The position numbers and the translations under genes are program-made. From Castor canadensis (Eukaryota > Chordata > Mammalia > Rodentia > Castoridae): DNA of 64,000 nt. The stretch spans positions 167,730,083 through 167,794,082 of the forward strand of contig NC_133390.1 in NCBI RefSeq assembly GCF_047511655.1, given 5' to 3'. Positions 24,556-35,102 of the stretch are shown here, piece by piece. The notes beneath the pieces were generated by a model. The model was not told the origin of the DNA, ran no database searches, and was given only the letters and a program-made list of their open reading frames with translations. Position 1 is the stretch's first letter. The number at the start of each line of letters is the position of its first letter.

Positions 24556-24772
24556 TGCTTGTTTTGTGGTTCTAGGGATTGAATCCAGGGTCTCACTTGT
24601 ACATGCCAGGTAAACAGCCCTACCATTTGAGTCACATTCCTAGTCTTTTCTTTTTGGTTTTGTGAGATGAGGTCTCTTTATGAAGCCGAGGTTGGCCTGG
24701 GAACTTGTGATCCTCCTGCCTCAGAGGCCTCTGGAATGCTGGGTTACAGGCAGGTGCTATCACATCCTTAGC
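24556..24772 (-). repeat. Composite B1+ID SINE, antisense
   Basis: ID part 'tctagggattgaatccaggg', then a reverse B1 ending in GGAATGCTGGGTTACAGG. Confidence 0.85.
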
Positions 24773-24837
24773 TTTAAACACACAGTTTTTGCTAGAGATG
24801 TAGGAGAGGGCCCTAGGACTGATTTTCGACACTACAA

Positions 24838-24867
<30 letters not shown>
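24838..24867. repeat. (GT)n microsatellite
   Basis: About 14 GT units. Confidence 0.95.
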
Positions 24868-24868
<1 letters not shown>

Positions 24869-26954
24869 ACAGGGTGTAGAGTTCTACCCTTGCTTTTGAA
24901 GATTTAGACTTCAGTTTGCAACAAGGCTTAGGAATCTGAATATGGAATATGTTCCTCGGGTAATTCAGATGGCACAGGGCCATGGATTGTATTTGGAAGC
25001 TGGAATCCAGTGTCCTGTTTCATTTTGTAGTTTGAGCTATTAAGACTTAAAAAGGGACTTACCCAAGGAGACATAGCAAGTCTGCTCAGACTGTGTGGTC
25101 TGAACCAGGCTACCTGGTTTCACAAATAGCCCAAGGAGGGTGGCCAAACCCTGGTTTATCACAGCTTTTGGTTTGCTTGTACTCAAATTAAGACACAGGA
25201 TGGTGCCCATTTCTGAGGTTTGGCAAAGTGCGAGTTCAAAAGCTCAACTTCCAAAGGAAAAAGGAAACGGCAGGAAGTGAGCTGGCCAGACAGTGGGGTT
25301 TTCCCAGAGGTAGGCTCTAAGCTCAGGGGATAGGATGACGTCAGATATGAGCCATCCATGCAATCCTAACTAGGACAAGCTCTAGGCTACCTGTGTTTTT
25401 CACTTCAAAAGAATGGCTAGGAAGAGCCTTGCCTGTGGGGGATGAAATGGGGTGGAATGGGTCCAGCTGTGACGTGAAGGGGCAGAGTCCAGCACCTGGA
25501 AGGAAGACAGAGCTGCCTGTGGGAACTAAGTCAAACCTCCCCAGAACTTTTCCTAAACCTTTTCTCTCACCTCTCTTGGATTCCCTTCCCCCAGTGCTAC
25601 CTGAGTGAAGGAATTAACTGATCTTTTCGACTTCCTATCCACTACACCACTTAAAAATTTCACTATCTCCTACCTTCCTTTCTTCTTTTTCTGGGATGAA
25701 TTTGGTGTGTGTAGTCAGCTGTCCTGTGTTTGAGTCCAGCACCACTTTCCTCATCTATAAAATGGGGGAACAGTATCTATCTTCTTGGATTGTGGGGACC
25801 AAATGAGAGCAGGTAGACGTTTGATAAACAGGATGGTTCTCACAAACACTGGATCATGTGAGCTATCAGAGGATTGGAAGAATTTGATTATGTATTTATT
25901 GCACTGAATTGAGATGCCTAAAAGAATGGTTGAGCTGGAAAGCACCTTGGAAATCTTTGGATCTTAATAACTCCAAGTCCAAGTGATTGTTTACAGTGTT
26001 TCCAAATGGCTATGTACTTGCTCTTGATAAAGCCTAGAATAAAGTCTAGTTTCTTTATTTTTGTCTGGAATCATATCAAGTCAAGGTGATAACATAGCTA
26101 TCACGTGCTGTCCAGAAATTCTCATTGGCAGTTAAATGGATCTTTGATAAAATTTTTCATGGGAAAATAATTAGTAGAGTGTAGATTAAACGTTCTAAAA
26201 TGTTAATGTTGTCCGACTCCTCATTTCATAAACAGGGAAGCTGAGGTTTAAAGAAGGAAGTGATTTGCTAGACATCCAGTCAGTAAAGGGTGGAACTGAC
26301 TCTAAAACTCAACTTCTTTTCCTAGAAGCAGCTACTTCCCTTCTTCCTCCTCAGAGAGGGTGAACCTAGCTAGCATCAATGAAGTTGGGGAGTTGTTCTT
26401 CTGGGACAGGAATAAAGTGAGTCATTAATTTGCTGTTGTCCTTTTTCTGTTCTTGACTCATTCAGCAAATATTTACTTACTGTCTACTATTCAGACTCAG
26501 AAAAGGCAGAGCTAAAATAGTCATGGCGGCAGGCAAGGATCACGATTTTGACCCCAGATATGACTTTGGAACTTGTCGGTTTTTTCCTGCTGGGTATTCA
26601 CATAAAAATACCCACTACTCTGCTATCTAATGTTACCAAGTCTGCGAGCAGGCACTGTCTCATATATGTCCTAACATGCGTAGTAACCAGTAGAGGCAAA
26701 ATAAACGTTGTAGTATTTAGACGCAACTGAATTCAAACCCTAATATTGCCACTAACTCCACCTGATACAATGGTGCTTACCTTCTCTGGCCTCTAGTTTA
26801 ACGGGAACTGTGGCAAAAAATGTAGAAGGGCTGGCAAGTTCAAGTTATCCTAGACTCTAGGGGAGGAAGACATTGGGAATGCAAACTGAAAATAATCAAC
26901 ATTTACACCTTTACAAATGTATTTCCCTCTCCCAGCTGCTCTTCTTTTTTTCGA

Positions 26955-27600
26955 AATGCTCCCTCTAGAGGGCACGCAAGCTCTACGGCTTTGCTGCCTC
27001 ACTTCGGCTCGCCTTCGCCGTTGATTCTGCGCATGTGCGGAGCTCGTTTTCCTGTGACCCTTACCCTCTAGGAGGCGCTGCTACTGGTTGAACCTACTAC
27101 GCCTGCGCAGTATCAGCCCCGCCCCCTCCGCCGCCGTCCCGGAAACGCTTCCTTCCCACGCAGCCGCAGTCGCCTCTCGCTCGCTGGAGCTATGCCTCTC
27201 TAGCACGGTGAGGGGGGAGGAGGGGGCTCTCCTCCATGGTCCTATCTGTCAGCGCTGCTTCGGGAGCGCTCGGGTGAGGCCCGGCCAGGCTCAGACGCTT
27301 GGATCCTCGAGCCGGTAGCCGGTGAGTGAACCCCTGAGGAGCTTGTGTTTGGCGGGGGCCGAACGGCCGGAATGGGCAGAATTTTCGCTCACTCTGGGAA
27401 TGGATCTGTCCGCCCCGCCTTCGCCCACCTCCCGAATTGGGCTCGCCCCTTGATCCCGGTCCCTCCTCCTCCCAGGCGGGACGGCGTTGCTAAGGTGACG
27501 GCTGCGGGGCTGAGGTTTGGCATGTGTCCCCGCAGGTGGCGGGGCTGCCTGGGGCCCATGGCACGGCGGTAACTGACTGAGGCACGGGCGGTGGCCAGGC
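26955..27600 (+). promoter_or_regulatory. SYS1: SYS1 CpG-island promoter and noncoding first exon
   Basis: A TATA-less CpG island. It carries an NRF1-like TGCGCATGTGC (27028-27038), a second TGCGCA in 'gcctgcgcag' (27101-27110), an ETS-type CCGGAA (27139-27144) and two CTCF-like motifs (26962-26975, 27065-27080). Transcription probably starts around 27100-27190. Two donors could end the first exon: CACG|GTGAGG (intron from 27208) and the stronger CCGG|GTGAGTG form near 27321-27322. The acceptor CCCCGCAG ends at 27535, so the second exon runs from 27536 into the CDS. Exon 1 limits are inferred from splice motifs. Confidence 0.8.
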
Positions 27601-27612
27601 CCCGGGGCCGGC

Positions 27613-27774
27613 ATGGCGGGCCAGTTCCGCAGTTACGTGTGGGACCCGTTGCTGATCCTGTCGCAGATCGTGCTCATGCAGACCGTCTATTATGGCTCTC
27701 TGGGCCTTTGGCTGGCGCTGGTGGACGCGCTAGTGCGAAGCAGTCCCTCGCTGGACCAGATGTTCGACGCCGAG
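27613..27774 (+). CDS. SYS1: SYS1 coding exon 1
   Basis: Fifty-four whole codons, ending ...SLDQMFDAE at a GAG|GTAGGG donor (phase 0). It encodes the first membrane segment. The real exon begins at 27536 with 77 leader bases. Confidence 0.97.
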
Positions 27775-30700
27775 GTAGGGTCCGGCTGGCACGGGTGTGG
27801 GGTCTCGGCCTCATTCATTAGGATTTGTGGTCTGACGCTCTGGCTCTGCGTTCTTGCTTTGTGACCCTGGGGAAGGGGTTTCTCCTTTCTTAAGCCTCAG
27901 CTGCCCCGTCCATAGAACAGAATGGCTCAGAAGAGAAAGGCAGATGAGTGCAGCGGAAAAGATGGACCTTTCTTTTCCTTGTCATAAATGGGTCTGTGTC
28001 CTAGGAAAACCAGATATGGCTCCCTGGGAAAGTGACTTCACTTCTCCGAGCCCAGATTCTCAGGAGCCACATTGGAGAGAGGAGTGGGTAAAACGACATT
28101 CATGGGGGTACAATGGAAACTGCCTGGACTTTGGGATCAGACGGACCTCTAAGTTCCACTTGTAATCGCTGTGTGACTGGGGCTGGTGGAGTGTCTCAGG
28201 TGGTAGAACGCCTGCCTAGCGTGAGGCCCTGAGTTCAAATCCCAGTGCCAAAAAAAATTATCAACTTCCATAGGCTCGTGGCTCAGGAGGCAGAGATCAG
28301 GAGGATCGTGGTTTGAAGCCAGCCTGGGCTGGGCTTGCAAAAAAAATCCATCATAAAAAAGGACTGGTGGAGTGGCTCAAGGTGTAGGCCCTGAGTTCAA
28401 GCCCCAGTACCACAAAAAAAAAAAAAAATTGCTGTGTGACTTGGGACAAATGTTACCTTTCCTGTCCGCAAAATGAGACTGGTGTTAAGAGAAATTGAGA
28501 ATTGTGGTGCAGAGCCTGTTCTTAAGAGTTCGATCTAGCCCTAAACATACAGCTGGGTGAACTTGGGCAAGTTGCTTCACATTTCCAAGCCTTTTCCTGT
28601 TCTTGAGAGTGGGCAGAATAATGCTGCCATGTCACCCTCAGTAAAATGTTACCAGGCCCGGAGGGGCCTAGGAATACGAAAGTGCTTTATAAACTGTAAT
28701 GGAGGCCTAATAGGTTATTACATCTGAGCGCCAGCTGTGGTGTATGGTAATGAGCATAGTGCTTGGAGCTAGGAGACCTAGGATGAAGTCCTCTCACCTG
28801 CTGCTTATGGTTTGCATAGCCTTTGGGCAAGTTATTATCCAAAATAAAGCCTTTGCAAGAATTTTCTAAGGATAATATGAGATTATGGATATCAAAGACC
28901 TTTGTAAGTTTAAAATGTGGTACAGATGTTTGGTATTGTGTCACGAGTAGTAAGGATTGCACATCCACCAGGTGCAAGAGTAGTAGCTTCTTAGGAGCCT
29001 TGGTCCTCCTAGGAAGGATATGTGGAAACCTGAGGCTTTGTTGAAGAGAGATTGAATGTTCTCAGCCTGAGTTCTAGGCCAGAGGTCAGCAAATCTGTTT
29101 TGAAAGGATGAGGTAGTAAAGATTTTAGGTCACAGTTACTCAGCTGTGTCATTGTAGTGCAAAAGCAGACACATACAATATGCAAGTGAATAGTCATGAG
29201 CTGTATTTCAATAAAACTTTATTTATAAAAGCAGGTGCCTAATATGTGAAACTAGTTTGATGAAACCTGTTCTAGACCTCACTCTTGCTGTTTACTATTA
29301 TGTCACTTAGGGTAACTATCTTCTTTGAACTTTTATGTCTGCCTTTGTAAAGTGAGAATAATAATCCCTTCTATACCTTGAGTATCAAATGAGATACAAT
29401 AATGAATGTGTATAAAAGTACCTTATTGGAAGTAGGCTGCCAAACAGATGAAGACAGTATTGTCTTCTGTGCTCTGGGAAGAATGCTTGTATTTTAGGAG
29501 GCCTGCTGGGATTCTGGAGCCTGGGGCTCTGCCAAGTCACTTCTGCAGCATATTTTCATTTGTGATTCCCCCTCAGATCCTGGGCTTTTCCACCCCTCCA
29601 GGCCGGCTCTCCATGATGTCCTTCATCCTCAACGCTCTCACCTGGTGAGTATCACCAGTTTTGCTATCCAGCTTTTGGGGTCTTAGCACTGGGACTAACT
29701 TCCTAAATTTGGACATGAGACAGGCCAGCACTTGTTCCTGGGAGTGATAAAATGGGTGACAAAGGCCAGTGATGGGACTGGCTCTGTCTTGGGACTCCTT
29801 CCATTGCTGTTTTGACTTACGTGCAATGCTCTTCTGTCACTAAGTGTGTGCTGCCTACCTGACAACTTCTACCTCAGATCACTTCCCTTAAGTGACATTA
29901 GGTAAGGAGTGAATTAGACTGGGAGTCAGGAGAACTGGCTTCTATTCTTGGTTCCTGTGCCATTGACTGTGTTACTTCCGTCTTCTTTGGGCCTCAGGTT
30001 CTTTATCTGTACACAGGGATTAGACTACGTAATGTCTAAGGTTACTCATGACCATTGCCTGTCTCTTGAGAAGCAGTTTAGCATAGTGATCAAGATCTAA
30101 AGTTTGAAGGCAGACTGTCTTCTTTGAATCTTAGTTTCACTACTAGTCTAATGACTTAGGACAAGTTAATCTAAGTCCCAGTTTGTGCATCATTAAAGTG
30201 GGGCTGATAATATTACCCACCTCATAGTTAGAAGGATGAAATGAGTTCATTCGCAGGAAGGACAGAACAGTACCTTGTACATTATTATTCTTGACCTTCT
30301 GCCGAAGTTGAAAATCGGTGGGCTGATTTTGACCTAACTTTGTCTCCCTGGTATATCATTTGACTTATATAGACATCAGACCACACATGGTGTTTAAAAC
30401 ATTTTTTTTTCACTTAGTTGAAAGTCAGTATATTTTATAGAAGTCAGATTTCTGGCTTCTCTTTAATAATGGGAAGATCAGTTAATTCCAGGCTGCCCTT
30501 TCAGCATGATAAGATGTGCCTAGATGCAAATAGCTCTTGTTCCTACTTTACTTTCGGAAGCCCCACCAATCCCCAGCATTTCCCTGAGTGTCAATTGTCA
30601 TTTATCATCAAGCTCATACTTTTTATTTTCTACTCAGCCTGATCCACTCTTGATTACCTTTCAGGTTTCTCTAGGCATCTAGTACTATCCCTTGCTTCAC

Positions 30701-31058
30701 ACTTACCTTGCTTGCGTCTGACCACTATGCTATCATCCTAGCTCTTCCCAACCCCAAATAACCTAATGTAAGGCCAGGACAACCCAGTGACAATTCGCTG
30801 CTGTCCTCTCCCCACAGTGCCCTGGGCTTGCTGTACTTCATCCGGCGAGGGAAGCAGTGCCTGGATTTCACTGTCACTGTCCATTTCTTTCACCTCCTGG
30901 GCTGCTGGTTCTACAGCTCCCGTTTCCCTTCGGCGCTGACCTGGTGGCTGGTCCAAGCCGTGTGCATTGCACTCATGGCCGTCATCGGGGAGTACCTGTG
31001 CATGCGGACGGAACTCAAGGAGATTCCCCTCAACTCAGCCCCTAAATCTAATGTCTAG
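27613..31058 (+). CDS. SYS1: SYS1 Golgi trafficking protein (three coding exons)
   Basis: Complete coding sequence, joined from 27613-27774, 29577-29644 and 30818-31058; 471 bases, 156 residues plus stop, the usual mammalian length. SYS1 is a multispanning Golgi membrane protein that recruits the small GTPase ARFRP1 (yeast Arl3) and so helps place ARL1 and GRIP-domain golgins at the trans-Golgi. Four hydrophobic segments are visible, at about residues 15-38, 67-85, 92-109 and 115-137, with a short charged C-terminal tail (KEIPLNSAPKSNV). The start ATG has a strong context (G at -3 and +4) and the N-terminus reads MAGQFRSYVWDPLLIL. From memory the protein is almost identical to human, with Ala at residue 40 where I recall Gly. 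The gene is divergent from SDC4 and convergent with TP53TG5. No frame defect is seen. Confidence 0.97.
28178..28258 (+). repeat. ID-type SINE, sense (long form)
   Basis: 'ggggctggtggagtgtctca', GGTGGTAGAACGCCTGCC and 'gagttcaaatcccagtgcca', with an A tail. Confidence 0.92.
28266..28428 (+). repeat. Composite B1+ID SINE, short right arm
   Basis: B1 head truncated, CATCATAAAAAAGG linker, then GGCTCAAGGTGTAGGCCCTG (deleted right arm) and a 15-base A tail. Confidence 0.93.
29080..29245 (+). mobile_element. hAT-Charlie (MER1-type) DNA transposon remnant
   Basis: Opens 'agaggtcagcaaatctgttt' and runs through 'cattgtagtgcaaaagcaga' to 'caataaaactttatttataa', the recognisable body of a nonautonomous hAT-Charlie element. 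The same body recurs at 42.85 kb. Confidence 0.75.
29577..29644 (+). CDS. SYS1: SYS1 coding exon 2
   Basis: A 68-base exon between CCCCCTCAG and G|GTGAGT, encoding ILGFSTPPGRLSMMSFILNA then LT and two bases of Cys77 (phase 2). It begins the second membrane segment. Confidence 0.97.
29645..30817 (+). other. SYS1: SYS1 intron between coding exons 2 and 3
   Basis: GT-AG intron of 1.17 kb, mostly unique DNA with a MIR-like stretch at about 30.07-30.30 kb ('aagcagtttagcatagtgat'). Nothing else supported. Confidence 0.9.
30818..31058 (+). CDS. SYS1: SYS1 coding exon 3 (C-terminal half)
   Basis: Starts after TCCCCACAG; its first T completes Cys77. It encodes residues 78-156 (ALGLLYFIRRGKQ ... APKSNV) and ends with TAG at 31056-31058. 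It holds membrane segments 3 and 4. Confidence 0.97.
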
Positions 31059-31870
31059 AATCGGGCCTTTTGGACTCTCTACTGGCACTTGGGGCTCCCA
31101 ACACCTTGGGCTGCTCAGACCCTCCACGTGAGGTCTAGCCCAGGTCTGAGAGGAACCCTGGAAATGTGAAGTCTCTGTTGATGGAGAGCTAGCGAGGCCC
31201 CGCCAAGAAGGCAAGTAGCAGGATTACAGCTGCAAGAATAGCCTCTATCTGCCGAAACCTTGGTATCTGGGAGGTCAGAAAGGGGGACCTCTTTGAGGGT
31301 AATAACAGATTTGGAACCATGTTACCCTTGAGCCATCATATCTATCACCAGCGTGTTTAAAAAAAAAAAATCAAGGATAGCTGATTGGAGCAAACCACTC
31401 TTATAGTCATGTCTTACCTCCCTGGGACAGCTTTTACTTTTGCCATGTTGCCAAACTACAGTGATTCTGTTTGGAGAAACACTTGCTTTCCAGGTCCACA
31501 GCCACAGAAAGAGACATAGGTGCAAAGTACTAGGCTGCTGTCAGGGAGAGGATGGCAGACAGAGGCATCAAGCACAAAGAAAACACATAATCTGTACTGT
31601 TGCAATGCGTGTGTATACCCAAGAACCCATGGCTAACTTCGAGTTCCCTCTACCAGGTCCCTACCCTGCTGCCATCTCTCAACAAAGCAGGCCATAGGGT
31701 CCAGAGAAGACTCTCAGCGTCACTTTCAGTCTCACCTTCATAATAAAGTGAGCAATGGTGCCCTGGCTCCCACTGGACCTCAGTTCTGGCAGGATTTTCT
31801 TCTTCCTATCTTATTTGAAATTCTACAGTAGGAAGAGTATGATGGGTGCACAAAAATAAAAAGCCCGGCT
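31059..31870 (+). terminator. SYS1: SYS1 3' UTR with candidate poly(A) signals
   Basis: Unique DNA after the stop, with AATAAA at 31742-31747 followed by a GT-containing stretch ('gtgagcaatggtgccc'), and a second AATAAA at 31855-31860. The first would give a 3' UTR of about 0.7 kb. Which is used is not known. In human, read-through from SYS1 into DBNDD2 is annotated, so weak termination would not be surprising. Confidence 0.6.
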
Positions 31871-32137
31871 TTCCATCCCAGGCTGTGTTGATAGTGCTGA
31901 TGAGGGTAGGAATTTGCTGCTAAGATTATCCTTAGTGGTGGAGTTTCCTCTGTAAGGGCCTTGCAGCTGTCCTTCCTATGTACATAAATCCAGTATTTTC
32001 TGGAGTTCTGACTATACTTACTCTGTAATGCCATGGCTGGGACTGAAAGAGATCATCACAGCCAGGCAAGAATTATTAGGCCACCTTCTTTTCTGGGTCC
32101 CAGAATTATTCCTCCATTTGGTTAAAACAGTAAATTT

Positions 32138-32240
32138 TGGGCTGGGTCTGGGTGGTATATACTGAGGCAGGAGAATCACATGTTCAAGCCCAACCTGGGC
32201 TGCACACAGAAACCCTGTCTCAAAAAGGAAAAAAAAAGTC
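32138..32240 (+). repeat. B1-type SINE fragment, sense
   Basis: 'gctgggtctgggtggtatat' then 'caacctgggctgcacacaga' and an A tail. Confidence 0.75.
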
Positions 32241-32978
32241 AGGGGGTGGGGTGGGGGGGATAAGAAAAGAAAAACCAAGAGCAGGGAACTCCTGTGACCC
32301 CTTCCACCTGCACCACTTCTAAACTCAGCTGCTGCTAAAGCACCTAACACCCTCGCCCCCCCACTTGCTGGTGATTTCTAAACAGGTGCAATGGAGCACA
32401 CTAGTTAGCCCTACTTCTGCATTGAAACCATCTGTGTTCCTCTTTGGTTTCTCTGAGGCTTGCCAAAGACAGCTGCTAGTTTTCAGCTTTTAGTGTCAGG
32501 GTTTACAAAGATGAGTTTTGTCATTGCCCCACAGAGATTTTCTAGCCTCCTGGCTCTCAGCCCTGCAGATTAGGGAATTGAGGCTGACAGGACGAAGGGC
32601 TAAGAGTGAACGTGCCTGGGCAGAGGTTGGGAAGGTGCTAGAGTGAGGCACCTCGGTAACTCAGTGCTGTGGCCAACCTGGAAAAAAGCAGCTTGTTAAT
32701 GGGACATGATAATCCTGGCTGCAGGATTCCTAGACAGGAGGTAAGGATAGCTGGGTTGGTGGATTTCCCTCCGGACACCACAAACTGCAGACGTGTAACT
32801 ATTTTGAAGAGCTTTGTGTGACTACTGTCCCTGTTGATGAACTGTGGTTGCTGTTGCTCTAGCTCTAGTTGGAACAGCTCTTTATGATTTCCTTGTGTCA
32901 GCGCTTATGCCATTTTTTTTTTCTGCCCCTTGAGTGTTAATTTGATTTTGGAAATTGCCAAAAGTCAAATGAACCAAG

Positions 32979-33197
32979 GTTTTGTTTTTTTGGGGGGGGT
33001 GCAGGTACTGGTATTTGAACTCAGGGCCTACACCTTGAGCCACTCCACCAGCCCTATTTTTGTGATGGTTTTTTTGGTTTTTTTTGAGATAGGGTTGTGC
33101 AAACTATTTTCCTGGGTTGGCTTTGAATGGCGATCTTTCTGATCTCTGCCTCCTGAGTAGCTAGGATTACAGGCATGATCCACCGGCACCCAGCTAA
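32979..33197 (-). repeat. Composite B1+ID SINE, antisense, short right arm
   Basis: 'tggtatttgaactcagggcc' goes directly to TACACCTTGAGCCACTCC, so the right arm is the deleted form; then a reverse B1 ending 'aggattacaggcatgatcca'. Confidence 0.93.
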
Positions 33198-33827
33198 GCT
33201 TTCAATAATATAGTGACCAAGCTGAGGGACAGTTGCCAAAAATATGTTACCTTCACAAGATTTTTATTTTTGAATAATAAGAACAGTTTCTAGAGGTGCG
33301 TCCCAAAGAGGACTGTGCAATGGCAGTGACATACTTGCCATTTTAATAATAAATAACATCTATTGAGTGCTTAAAAGGAGTCTATCAGAGCTAAGGGCTT
33401 CATGTCTCCTTTCTCACTTAATCTTCACAACAACCCTCTGATGTAGGAAATACTATCAATATGTTACAGACGGGAAAACTAAGGAACTTAAGGCTACTTG
33501 TTAGGAGCTGGCAGTGCCAGAATTTGGGCTCTGGTAGTGACAAGTTTATTCTGCGAGGTGGGTAGTTAGGGATGTATTAGTTTGGATTGATTAAACAGTC
33601 TATCACTTTCCAATCATGCCTCTGATCCCACTGTATTGTTTTAAATACTAAGGGTCTAAGGTTTTAAATACTGAGGTGAATAGCGCTTTATAAACATTAC
33701 TAGCTGTTCAAGAAAAACAAATAGTATTCTAAATATGACCAGAGATTTGCAAATGATTGCAAGAATGTAGGCAATGATTTTATTTCCAAAATATAACAGG
33801 TAGTATCTAGATCGAAAGCTACCTCCA

Positions 33828-34012
33828 GCTGGGTGCCAGTGGCTCCCGCCTATAATCCTAGCTACTCAGGAGGCAGAGACCAGGAGGATCGTGGTTTGAA
33901 GCCAGCCTGGGCAAATAGTTCACGAGACCCTATCTCGAAAACCCATCACAAAAAATAGGGCTGGTGGAGTGGATCAAGGTGAAGGCCCTGAGTCCAAACC
34001 CCAGTCCACCAC
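33828..34012 (+). repeat. Composite B1+ID SINE, short right arm
   Basis: 'gctgggtgccagtggctccc', 'gagaccctatctcgaaaacc' linker, 'gctggtggagtggatcaagg' right arm. The A tail is lost. Confidence 0.93.
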
Positions 34013-34754
34013 TGAGTTGACATGCCACTTTACTTTCTAGGGGCCTGATGTCTGGACCTCCTTTTACACATGTACCCCATGGGCCAGTCAGAAAGAAAAG
34101 TAGAAACTATTGCATAATTGGTGCTCAAAATAGTTTATAACCCTGCAGGATGATGGGAAAAAAGAAAAAGGGATATTGTCCAAATCAGCCTAATGGGAGC
34201 CTGATGGTAGCTGGTAGACGTGGCGGGGAGGGGATGGTGAGGTTTGGTGGGAAACTCCAGGTTTCTCCAAGTCCTGGGGGGTAGACAGTTCCTGGGAGTA
34301 CTCTAGGCTCTCCTAGAGGCTGAGTTTCTTGGACTCCTTCCTCTAACTCCCAGGTAAGGGTAGCTTCTTTCTGTCCCAGAGGGCAGTCTATGCACAGATG
34401 TGAAACACCACCCTGTACTTACAGCCCAGAGACCACTGTGCCTCTGGGGACCCAGGGCAGGGGCCATAGAGATGGATTCAAGGTATAGGATGCCTGGGAA
34501 GTTAAAAGCCACAGTCTTGCTTGAGGTTTTCTGTAGGAAAGTGGTAGGGGGTAAAGGGAGCTAAGCTCTGTCCTGCCTCAACCTGTGTAAGTCAGGGAAT
34601 TAAAGTGCCCAGTGCTGGGAGGCTTTAAAGAGCTGCAGGGGAGGACAGGGTTAAGCCCTAGAATCCCCACAACTACCTGTGAGACCTTGAGTAAACTACT
34701 TAATCTCACCCTACCTCTTCCTCACTTATAAAATGAGGGTAATTTACAGTCCTC

Positions 34755-35102
34755 CCTTTATATCTACGGGAGATTAGTTTAGGATACCTGAGGATACAGA
34801 ATTCCACAATGTTCAAGTCCCTTATATAAAATGGCATAGTAAAAACATTAAAAAGGTAATAAAATTGTGTAGTATTTGCATATAACCTATAATGTTCTCA
34901 TATACTTCAAATGTTATCTAGAGCACTTATAGTATCTAATAAAACAAAGTAAATAATTGTTATACTACATTGTTTAGGGAATAATGACAAAAAGAAAAGC
35001 CCATACATGTTTAATATGGGTGAAATTTTCCTTCAAATATTTTCCATCAGCAGTTGGTTGAATCCAAGGGTGCAGAACTCAAGGGTGAGGAGGACAGACT
35101 AC
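34755..35102 (-). mobile_element. Tigger/pogo-type nonautonomous DNA transposon
   Basis: About 345 bases with imperfect terminal inverted repeats: CAGTCCTCCCTTTATATCTA at one end and the related 'gaggaggacagactact' at the other. Internal 'ttatataaaatggcatagta' and 'tttgcatataacctataatg' match what I recall of MER2-like elements (Tc1/mariner superfamily). No transposase frame. Confidence 0.75.

Larger units (their letters stand above)
24190..25477. promoter_or_regulatory. Cluster of CRE-like TGACGT cores (candidate regulatory region)
   Basis: Three CRE/ATF-type cores: TGACGTAA at 24190, the perfect palindrome TGACGTCA at 25336-25343, and TGACGTGA at 25470. They lie in a mostly repeat-poor stretch 1.5-3 kb upstream of the SYS1 promoter. 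Regulatory function is inferred only. Confidence 0.35.
12781..26950. other. SDC4-SYS1 intergenic region
   Basis: About 14 kb between the SDC4 promoter and the SYS1 promoter. It holds many B1, ID and composite SINEs (listed separately), several MIR fragments (for example 17.75-17.9, 23.15-23.35, 23.73-24.09 kb), microsatellites and two L1-type fragments. No exon set, conserved protein or RNA gene could be recognised. The stretch 24.1-26.9 kb is comparatively repeat-poor. SDC4 and SYS1 are divergently transcribed from opposite ends of this region. Confidence 0.8.
27775..29576 (+). other. SYS1: SYS1 intron between coding exons 1 and 2
   Basis: GT-AG intron of 1.8 kb. It contains an ID SINE and a composite SINE at 28.18-28.43 kb, a MIR-like stretch near 28.5-28.7 kb and a hAT-Charlie fragment at 29.08 kb. 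No other coding signal is seen. Confidence 0.9.
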
